A DNA stretch of 6,518 nucleotides. Origin: Flavobacteriales bacterium. GTDB lineage: Bacteria > Bacteroidota > Bacteroidia > Flavobacteriales_D > Cryomorphaceae. The notes beneath the pieces are model-generated. The model made no database searches. It was not told the DNA's origin and saw nothing but the letters and a program-made list of their open reading frames with translations. The stretch is from contig JAIVHQ010000086.1 of the NCBI GenBank assembly GCA_020200995.1, positions 1 through 6,518 of the forward strand, given 5' to 3'. Shown one piece after another: positions 1 to 5,355 of the stretch; the first letter of the stretch is position 1, and every line of letters starts with the position of its first letter. Both the position numbers and the translations under genes were made by a program.

Positions 1-207
1 CGGGAGGCGGTATTGCTCCCGGCCTTTCGGCAAACGATGCGCGCCTCCGCAGCAGCTTCGGGTCAGCTTTTTTTCACGAAAGTGAACCACCGCCCCCAAT
101 AACCAAAAAATGAAAAAAGCGGCGAATATCAGCTGAAAGACTGATAAATGTCATGAAAATCTAAGGTGGAAATCTCTATTTTCGAAACGTATTAAAACCC
201 CTCAATT
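1..207. other. Leader region upstream of pckG, possibly with the end of a neighbouring gene
   Basis: No complete gene is visible here. Two plus-strand frames are open from the left edge, one ending in TAA at 100-102 (33 codons) and one in TGA at 111-113 (36 codons). Either could be the C-terminal tail of an upstream gene, but neither gives a recognisable peptide, and a minus-strand frame is also open to the edge. A 6-bp inverted repeat (CGGGAG at 1-6, CTCCCG at 16-21) and a run of seven T at 68-74 after a weak AGCT/AGCT hairpin (54-57 with 65-68) could mark a transcript end. Nearer pckG, positions 177-184 read TATTTTCG, one mismatch from the Bacteroidota -7 consensus TAnnTTTG, but I see no -33 partner, so I do not call a promoter. 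Confidence 0.4.
73..99 (-). repeat. Diverged third copy of a short dispersed motif
   Basis: Read on the minus strand this stretch is TTGGGGGCGG, an 8-base spacer, then TTTCGTGAA. It resembles the element at 5197-5221 (TTGGGGCGG, 8-base spacer, TTTATGAA), including the spacer length and the A-rich continuation. It also contains a small TTCAC-GAAA-GTGAA hairpin (73-86). The match is imperfect, so membership in the same family is an inference. Confidence 0.3.
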
Positions 208-2034
208 ATGATCACAAAGGAAGAAACAGGAATTGACAAATGGGTGGAACAAATGAAAGCCCACTTCACCCCCGAAGCCGTGCACTGGTGCACGGGAACG
301 CAGGAGGAATACGACAACCTCTGTCAGCAATTGGTCGACAAAGGCACCTTCATCCGGCTCAACGAGAAGAAAAGGCCCAACAGCTATGCGTGTTTCAGCG
401 ACCCGAGCGATGTGGCCCGGGTGGAAGACCGCACCTACATCTGCAGCCGCCGCCGCGGCGATGCCGGGCCTACCAACAACTGGATGGACCCCGCCGAAAT
501 GAAAAAGACCCTCGACGGCCACACCAAGGGCAGCATGAAGGGCCGCACCATGTACGTGATTCCCTTCTGCATGGGGCCGCTGGGCTCTCCCCTCTCCCGC
601 TACGGCGTGCAGGTGACCGACAGCGAATACGTGGTGGTCAACATGAAAATCATGACCCGCATGGGCGACAAGGCCCTCGAGCACATGGGCAAAGATTTTG
701 TGAAATGCATCCACACCCTCGGAGCACCGCTGGAGCCCGGGCAGAAGGATGTAAAATGGCCCTGCAACCCCGATGTAAAGTACATCAGCCACTTTCCCGA
801 GGAGCGTCTCATCATTAGCTACGGCAGCGGTTACGGCGGCAATGCCCTTCTGGGCAAAAAATGCTTCGCGCTGCGCATTGCCAGCAGCATGGGCCGCGAA
901 GAAGGATGGCTGGCCGAGCACATGCTCATCATGGGTGTGGAAAGTCCGTCGAAAGAGAAGAACTACGTTGCTGCAGCCTTTCCGAGCGCCTGCGGAAAAA
1001 CCAACTTTGCCATGATGATACCGCCCGAAGCCATGGGCGACTGGAAGGTGACCACGGTGGGCGATGACATCGCCTGGATTCACAAGGGCGACGACGGCCG
1101 GCTCTATGCCATCAACCCCGAGGCGGGATACTTCGGCGTGGCGCCGGGTACCAATTACAATACCAACCCAAGCGCGATGGAAAGCATCCGCGAAAACACG
1201 ATTTATACCAATGTGGCCGTCACTGAAGACGGAGATGTGTGGTGGGAAGGCATGACCGACGAGGTGCCCGACGGCCTCACCGACTGGCACGGCAAGCCGC
1301 ATGATAAAAACAGCGACAAACCGGCTGCTCACCCCAACTCCCGCTTTACCGCTCCCGTGGAGCAAAACCCCGTGATCGACTCCGAATGGGAAAATCCGGA
1401 AGGCGTGCCCATCACCGCCTTCATTTTCGGCGGAAGGCGCAGCAGCACCATTCCATTGGTGCACCAGGCTTTTAACTGGAACTTCGGCGTATACCTCGCA
1501 GCCACCATGGGCTCGGAGATGACCGCAGCCGCCTTTGGCGAGCTTGGCAAGGTGCGCCGCGATCCCTTCGCCATGCTCCCCTTCATGGGCTACAATATGG
1601 CCGACTACTTCAATCACTGGCTCGACTTCGGCCGCGACCTGCCCAATCCTCCGCGGATATTCAGTGTAAACTGGTTCAGAAAAGATGAGAACGGCAAATT
1701 TGCCTGGCCCGGATTTGGCGAAAACATGCGCGTGCTGCAATGGGTAATTGGCAGGTGCCGCGGCGAAACGGCCGCCATAGAAAGTCCAATAGGCTGGAGA
1801 CCGAGGTATGAAGACATGAACTGGAAAGGGTTGGAAGACTTCTCGCAAGAGCAGTTTGAAGACATCATGGAGATAGACCGCGAGGTGTGGAAGCAGGAAA
1901 TGCTCGGCCACAGCGAGCTCTTTGAAAAAGCCTACGACCGCATCCCCAAAGAATTTCTCTACATGAGGGAACTTCTCCTCTCCGGCCTCTGGCGCTCACC
2001 GGAGCATTGGAAATTGGCGGCAGAGCGGCATTGA
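208..2034 (+). CDS. pckG: Phosphoenolpyruvate carboxykinase (GTP)
   Basis: This cytosolic enzyme converts oxaloacetate and GTP to phosphoenolpyruvate, CO2 and GDP, the first committed step of gluconeogenesis; it can also run in reverse. The 608 residues match the usual size of the GTP family (about 600-625). Comparison with my memory of the rat cytosolic enzyme places the substrate-binding Arg at 71, Tyr235 at 209, the Mn ligands Lys, His and Asp at 218, 238 and 287, and the P-loop FPSACGKTN at 258-266 with its reactive Cys262 and Lys264. Kinase-2 (GDDIAWI) is at 285-291, FGGRR at 407-411, and the mobile omega-lid at about 518-528. Phe490, Phe498 and Phe503 keep the 8- and 5-residue spacing of the three guanine-binding Phe residues, supporting GTP rather than ATP use. 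The ATG at 208 gives a full-length N-terminus; it is preceded by A/T-rich sequence without a Shine-Dalgarno, normal for Bacteroidota. The gene appears monocistronic, with a terminator 34 bases after the stop. It strongly avoids TTA, CTA and TCA codons. Confidence 0.97.
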   Translation: MITKEETGIDKWVEQMKAHFTPEAVHWCTGTQEEYDNLCQQLVDKGTFIRLNEKKRPNSYACFSDPSDVARVEDRTYICSRRRGDAGPTNNWMDPAEMKKTLDGHTKGSMKGRTMYVIPFCMGPLGSPLSRYGVQVTDSEYVVVNMKIMTRMGDKALEHMGKDFVKCIHTLGAPLEPGQKDVKWPCNPDVKYISHFPEERLIISYGSGYGGNALLGKKCFALRIASSMGREEGWLAEHMLIMGVESPSKEKNYVAAAFPSACGKTNFAMMIPPEAMGDWKVTTVGDDIAWIHKGDDGRLYAINPEAGYFGVAPGTNYNTNPSAMESIRENTIYTNVAVTEDGDVWWEGMTDEVPDGLTDWHGKPHDKNSDKPAAHPNSRFTAPVEQNPVIDSEWENPEGVPITAFIFGGRRSSTIPLVHQAFNWNFGVYLAATMGSEMTAAAFGELGKVRRDPFAMLPFMGYNMADYFNHWLDFGRDLPNPPRIFSVNWFRKDENGKFAWPGFGENMRVLQWVIGRCRGETAAIESPIGWRPRYEDMNWKGLEDFSQEQFEDIMEIDREVWKQEMLGHSELFEKAYDRIPKEFLYMRELLLSGLWRSPEHWKLAAERH

Positions 2035-2067
2035 ATCCGTTAATTTTGAAAATTACATAATTGAGAG

Positions 2068-2100
2068 AACCCTCTCCGCCGTGGCGGGGAGGGTTTTTTT
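2068..2100 (+). terminator. Intrinsic terminator of pckG
   Basis: A 12-bp stem (2068-2079 paired with 2084-2095, one G-U wobble) closes a 4-base loop and runs into seven T at 2094-2100. It starts 34 bases after the pckG stop codon. The GC-rich stem and the T tract on the plus strand make this a strong rho-independent terminator. Confidence 0.88.
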
Positions 2101-2172
2101 ATTGTCTACCGCAAAGGAGAACTACAGGCTGCTTTCCGTGTGCTATAATATTCCAATCTTAAACGCTTTGAC

Positions 2173-2208
2173 AAAAAAAATCGCCGACCCACGAATGAGC
2201 CGGCGATT
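2173..2208 (-). terminator. Intrinsic terminator of the adhesin-like gene
   Basis: Read on the minus strand, a perfect 8-bp stem AATCGCCG/CGGCGATT (2201-2208 with 2179-2186) encloses a 14-base loop and continues into a tract of eight T (plus-strand A at 2173-2180). It starts 20 bases after the stop codon of the minus-strand gene ending at 2228. It is separate from the pckG terminator, so each convergent transcript has its own stop. Confidence 0.8.
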
Positions 2209-2227
2209 CCCCCTTAAACTAAACTGT

Positions 2228-4867
2228 TTATTTCTTTGAAAAACGCGCGGTCATGCGTTCATTTTCGGTAGTAACGGTAGCCATGTAAAGGCCTTGGGGC
2301 AGGTGGTTGATGTTCATATCCACGACCCTTCCGTTCTCAATGTTGTTGAATTGCTCGCTCATCAAAAGCTTGCCTTGGAGATCGAAAACGGAAATAACAA
2401 CTTCGCTCAGTGACTCTTTCAATCCGAAGCTCAGGTTGATCCTGTCGGTGCTCGGATTCGGATAGACCTTGAAGCTGCTGCCGCTTTCAGATGTCGCGGT
2501 AGACAGCCCAAGGACCGAGGTTATGGTGACCTCATCAGTGACTGCGCAACCGTTGGCATTTGTCACGGTGACGCTGATCGTCACATCCTCTTCAACGGTA
2601 ACGATGATTTCGGACGTGGTTTGACCCGTGCTCCACAGGTAAGTGTTGTCAGGGTCATCTCCGGCGGTAAGAGCGATGGATTGCCCCTGTCCCAACTCAA
2701 AGTCTTCACCGAGATCCACCTCGGGCGATTCCACCACCTCCACGGTCGTGGAGCAGGTGGTCATATTTCCGGAAGGATCAACGGCCATGAACTCCACAAA
2801 GTGCTGACCGATTTCGAGTACCTCACCTATTTGGGGGCCTGCAGTCTGCATCAATGTCGCAGAGCAATTGTCTCCGGCGATTACCATACCGCTGTAGTCG
2901 TAAGGGCCTGCGCAAACGGAAGTAAAGTTGCTGCAATCGATGGTCGGTGCAATCTCATCCAAAATGGTCACGGTAAAGGTAGACGTGGTCATGTTTCCTG
3001 AAGCATCCCAGGCGGTGATGGTTACTTCTGCAGAATCTCCATCCTCGCAAGTTACCCGCGAGGGGTCTATCTTCACCGCGTGCATTTGGCAATTGTCTGT
3101 AGCGGTGTAATCCACAATATCCAGTGTAAGATTTGCAGCGCCAAGGCTATTCAGAGATACCGTGAGGTCTTCCGTGGTTACCACAGGGGGCACGTTGTCT
3201 TCGAGAATCACTTCAATGGTGCGCTGCACGGCGTTTCCATTCATATCAAATACCACTACTTCAGTCGTATTTCCACTTTCATCACAATTCCACGAAGTTT
3301 TCTGGATGGCAATATCGGCGATTCCGCATCCATCCCACACATGGGGCATCAATACTTCTTCCGTAAGTGCGGCATTTCCATCTTCACCGATTTGAAGCGT
3401 AATACTGCTCAGGTCGAAGGTGGGCTTTATGGTGTCTACCACCTGTACGTTGCCTGAAATTTCAGTGATATTGCCGTTAAAATCCTGGGCAGTGAAGGTC
3501 ATAGGTGTGGAGCCGAGGTTGCTACAATCGAATTCTTCGATACTGAAGCTCGTTGAGGAAATTCCACAATTGTCGTTCAGCGTGCCGATAATGTGTTCTT
3601 GCTCGGGCAATCCCAAACCTGATACGTTGAGATATACGCGCGGAGTGGCTGCAAATTCCACTTCGGGCGCCATGGCGTCGACCACATCAACCACAAAGCC
3701 TGCCTGGCGTGTATTGCCCTGGGCATCGCTCACAGTCAAAACCACATCGTGAGATCCAATGTCACCACAATTAAAATTCGTTTTGCTCAAGGAGCGGCCT
3801 ACGATCGCACAGTTGTCGAATGAACCGGCGTCGGCCACATCAACGTCGAGCACCGCTGCACCGTCGGCATCGAGTTCGAGCTCGAGATCGACCGCAACTG
3901 CGGTGGGTCTGTGTGGATCAACCACGTCAATAAAAATTTCGCGTGTTGCCGTATTTCCGGTAAGGTCGCTTACGCTAAACACGTAGCTGTGCTCACCGAG
4001 GTGGCTGCAATCAAAAGTCATGGTGCTCAGGGCAAATGAAGTATTGTCAATGCCGCAATTGTCGGTAGATCCATTGTCTGCAAAATTCCTGACCTGTAAG
4101 GCATTCATTGCAAACTGCCCCGACTCACCCAATTCGATCGTAAAGTCACGGGCTTCGGCCACCGGTGCTACAGCGTCAAACTCGTCCACCTCGACCTGGG
4201 CGTTTCCGCGACAGCCGTGGGCATCCGTTGCTTCAATGTCGTATAAACCCGCATTGATTCCGACCAATTCGGCCGTGGTCACTTCATTCGACCATTCGTA
4301 TGTGTAAGGAGTCTGGCCACCGGTTACCGTTGCGACAGCACTTCCGTCGTTGCTCTCGCTGCAGCTCGCAGGAGTCGCAGTGACTTCCACTTCAGGCAAT
4401 TCCCTTACGGTAAAATCAAATGAATGCGCAGCTGTGAGGCCGTCCTCATCTGTTACGGTAAGTTCAATGATAGCAGTGCCGGTTACGCCCGCTGCGGGGC
4501 TCACGGTTACCGTTCGGGCAGCTCCCGATCCTGATATTGCGATGCCCGCGAGAGGCACCAATGCGGTGTTAGAAGAAGTGGCGGTCACCGTTAAGGCGCT
4601 TGCATCACTTTCAATGTCTTCAACGGTGAATGCGGATGTCAATGAAACCGGGATGGTGCGTGGCTCCGACAAATTGTGGTCGGTAGATACGGCATCATGG
4701 GCCATGACACGATCGGCATGAAAGGTACTGACAAGTCCGAAGCACAATGCAGCGGCCATGCCCGTGAGCCTTGCGGTCTTCTGCAAACTAATGCGAGATG
4801 AGAAACCTGCTGAAGCTTTTGCACTCCCGAGGTTTGTTCGAAATAACGAGGGTAAATTCTGGTTCAT
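2228..4867 (-). CDS. Secreted multidomain adhesin-like protein with T9SS type A sorting domain
   Basis: This is an 879-residue exported protein, probably on the cell surface or released. Residues 1 to about 55 form a long signal peptide: a basic n-region (Arg10, Lys17, Arg25, Lys30, Arg33), a hydrophobic core at 35-49, and a probable cleavage site near 51-57. Residues 60-155 resemble a cadherin/Ig-like domain. Residues 157-228 resemble an SprB repeat, with PYTYEWSN and Cys169/Cys219. Residues 229-713 hold six HYR-like modules, each closing with DxxGN. Residues 714-785 are a PKD/Ig-like domain (YLWSTGQTT), and 798-879 are the T9SS type A sorting domain (VYPNPSTDRINLSF, LPQGLYMATV). The sorting domain should direct outer-membrane passage and then be removed. 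The ATG at 4867 is preferred because the next Met (37) would remove the basic n-region. Adhesion is inferred from the architecture; the ligand is unknown, and no enzyme domain is visible. Confidence 0.9.
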   Translation of the reverse strand: MNQNLPSLFRTNLGSAKASAGFSSRISLQKTARLTGMAAALCFGLVSTFHADRVMAHDAVSTDHNLSEPRTIPVSLTSAFTVEDIESDASALTVTATSSNTALVPLAGIAISGSGAARTVTVSPAAGVTGTAIIELTVTDEDGLTAAHSFDFTVRELPEVEVTATPASCSESNDGSAVATVTGGQTPYTYEWSNEVTTAELVGINAGLYDIEATDAHGCRGNAQVEVDEFDAVAPVAEARDFTIELGESGQFAMNALQVRNFADNGSTDNCGIDNTSFALSTMTFDCSHLGEHSYVFSVSDLTGNTATREIFIDVVDPHRPTAVAVDLELELDADGAAVLDVDVADAGSFDNCAIVGRSLSKTNFNCGDIGSHDVVLTVSDAQGNTRQAGFVVDVVDAMAPEVEFAATPRVYLNVSGLGLPEQEHIIGTLNDNCGISSTSFSIEEFDCSNLGSTPMTFTAQDFNGNITEISGNVQVVDTIKPTFDLSSITLQIGEDGNAALTEEVLMPHVWDGCGIADIAIQKTSWNCDESGNTTEVVVFDMNGNAVQRTIEVILEDNVPPVVTTEDLTVSLNSLGAANLTLDIVDYTATDNCQMHAVKIDPSRVTCEDGDSAEVTITAWDASGNMTTSTFTVTILDEIAPTIDCSNFTSVCAGPYDYSGMVIAGDNCSATLMQTAGPQIGEVLEIGQHFVEFMAVDPSGNMTTCSTTVEVVESPEVDLGEDFELGQGQSIALTAGDDPDNTYLWSTGQTTSEIIVTVEEDVTISVTVTNANGCAVTDEVTITSVLGLSTATSESGSSFKVYPNPSTDRINLSFGLKESLSEVVISVFDLQGKLLMSEQFNNIENGRVVDMNINHLPQGLYMATVTTENERMTARFSKK
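2729..4183 (-). repeat. Six tandem HYR-like modules of about 80 residues
   Basis: Residues 229-713 of the adhesin-like protein contain six diverged copies of one Ig-fold-like unit. Each starts near a Pro-containing linker (VAPV, HRPT, MAPE, IKPT, VPPV, IAPT) and ends with DxxGN followed by a strand and usually VVD or a variant. The Asp of DxxGN falls at 301, 381, 462, 541, 621 and 697. Modules 1-5 each have a Cys pair: 271/287, 353/367, 434/448, 514/528 and 593/607. Four of these pairs have exactly 13 residues between the cysteines. Module 6 differs, with Cys645, 652, 668 and 705. A disulphide within each module is the likely role in an exported protein. The DNA copies have diverged, so the repeat is mainly visible in the protein. 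Confidence 0.85.
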
Positions 4868-4891
4868 AGGGTATTGAGTTTAATTTGCCTC

Positions 4892-4915
4892 CGGCAGTCA
4901 AAATGCTGACTGCCG
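4892..4915 (-). promoter_or_regulatory. Perfect hairpin in the 5' leader of the adhesin-like gene
   Basis: A perfect 9-bp inverted repeat, CGGCAGTCA and TGACTGCCG, surrounds a 6-base loop. It ends 24 bases before the ATG at 4867 and lies downstream of the candidate promoter, so it should be transcribed into the leader. No T tract follows on either strand, so it is not an ordinary terminator. It could be an mRNA-stabilising or translation-controlling structure, or a DNA operator for a dimeric regulator. The sequence alone does not decide. Confidence 0.55.
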
Positions 4916-5000
4916 TGGGGCACATTACTCGCTGTATACCGGGTTATGCAGTTTGATGTTGCGTGTTTTAGATAAAAAAAGTGGAAAATTACTGTGAAAG

Positions 5001-5008
5001 CAAACCTA
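5001..5008 (-). promoter_or_regulatory. Candidate Bacteroidota -7 promoter box
   Basis: On the minus strand this reads TAGGTTTG, a perfect match to the Bacteroidota -7 consensus TAnnTTTG. It would start transcription near 4994 and give a leader of about 125 bases for the gene beginning at 4867. I do not see a clear TTG or TTTG -33 element at the usual distance upstream, which lowers confidence. Confidence 0.45.
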
Positions 5009-5116
5009 AATCACTTAATTCCGAGGGTTTGAAGGATAATTTCCACAGAGATTTTTCATTTAGACCACTGCCCTGATTTCATCGTCCATTTGAGAACTTC
5101 GTAAAAGCGTTTGGTC

Positions 5117-5133
5117 TTGGGGCGGTTTATGAA
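5117..5133 (+). repeat. Short repeat copy 1 (TTGGGGCGG + TTTATGAA)
   Basis: TTGGGGCGG is directly followed by TTTATGAA. The same two blocks recur at 5197-5221 but separated by 8 bases, with the first block starting exactly 80 bases later. The role is unknown. Confidence 0.45.
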
Positions 5134-5169
5134 TAACTCAAGCCTCGAAAAAGAATCAAACCCGATTTT

Positions 5170-5190
5170 AAAAACGGAAAGGCCCGTTTT
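5170..5190. terminator. Weak terminator-like hairpin
   Basis: AAAACGG (5171-5177) and CCGTTTT (5184-5190) form a perfect 7-bp inverted repeat with a 6-base loop. Only three of the pairs are G-C. On the minus strand the stem ends in five T, so it could stop transcripts of the gene ending at 5356, although it lies about 165 bases beyond that stop codon. On the plus strand only four T are present. Confidence 0.3.
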
Positions 5191-5196
5191 CGCTCG

Positions 5197-5221
5197 TTGG
5201 GGCGGTATTTTTCTTTATGAA
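5197..5221 (+). repeat. Short repeat copy 2 (TTGGGGCGG, 8-base spacer, TTTATGAA)
   Basis: The same blocks as in 5117-5133 occur here with the spacer TATTTTTC between them. The stretch at 73-99, read on the minus strand, has the same order and the same 8-base spacing with small changes. These may be remnants of a dispersed intergenic repeat or paired binding half-sites. No function can be assigned. Confidence 0.45.
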
Positions 5222-5355
5222 AATCTCACTGCTCTCCGTCTTCTTCCAGGCCGAGCTCCCCACGGGGTACCGCAGTTTCGCACCTCGGATCTCGATCGCA
5301 GTGCGTGACGGAGGCTGTATGCTCCGATCCTGCTGATTTTGGCGAAAGCCTGACC

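Larger units (their letters stand above)
4868..5355. other. 488-base gap between the two T9SS-cargo genes
   Basis: I see no convincing gene here. The part next to the adhesin-like gene (about 4920-5180) is A/T-rich and looks regulatory: a -7-like promoter box at 5001-5008 and a leader hairpin at 4892-4915, both for the minus-strand gene. The part from about 5180 to 5355 is more GC-rich and holds a terminator-like hairpin and two copies of a short repeat. No strong terminator directly follows the stop of the gene at 5356; the nearest candidate hairpin is about 165 bases further on. A CGGAG/CTCCG inverted repeat at 5309-5326 has no T tract. Read-through from the upstream gene is therefore possible. 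Confidence 0.6.

Noticed and set aside
177..184. TATTTTCG as a pckG promoter -7 box
   Set aside because: One mismatch to TAnnTTTG and no -33 element at a suitable distance; too weak to call.
202..1911. 569-codon open frame antisense to pckG
   Set aside because: It is in codon register with pckG, where antisense stops require TTA, CTA or TCA codons that this GC-biased gene avoids. Its translation is rich in His, Ala, Val and Gly with no recognisable domain, while the sense strand encodes a complete known enzyme.
2144..2149. TATAAT hexamer between the convergent genes
   Set aside because: Bacteroidota primary sigma factor prefers TAnnTTTG, and no open frame follows on the plus strand before the opposite gene.
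2621..4721. Several plus-strand open frames of 60-126 codons inside the adhesin-like gene
   Set aside because: They are antisense to a continuous 879-codon gene with clear domains, and none has a recognisable product or its own ribosome-binding context.
5111..5308. 65-codon plus-strand frame in the gap
   Set aside because: It needs a TTG start, or an ATG at 5129 inside the short repeat. It has no Shine-Dalgarno, no recognisable domain, and runs against both neighbours.
5217..5336. 39-codon plus-strand frame beginning MKISLLSVFF
   Set aside because: The start looks faintly like a signal peptide, but the rest is arginine-rich and featureless, and the ATG lies inside the short repeat. Conservation evidence would be needed.
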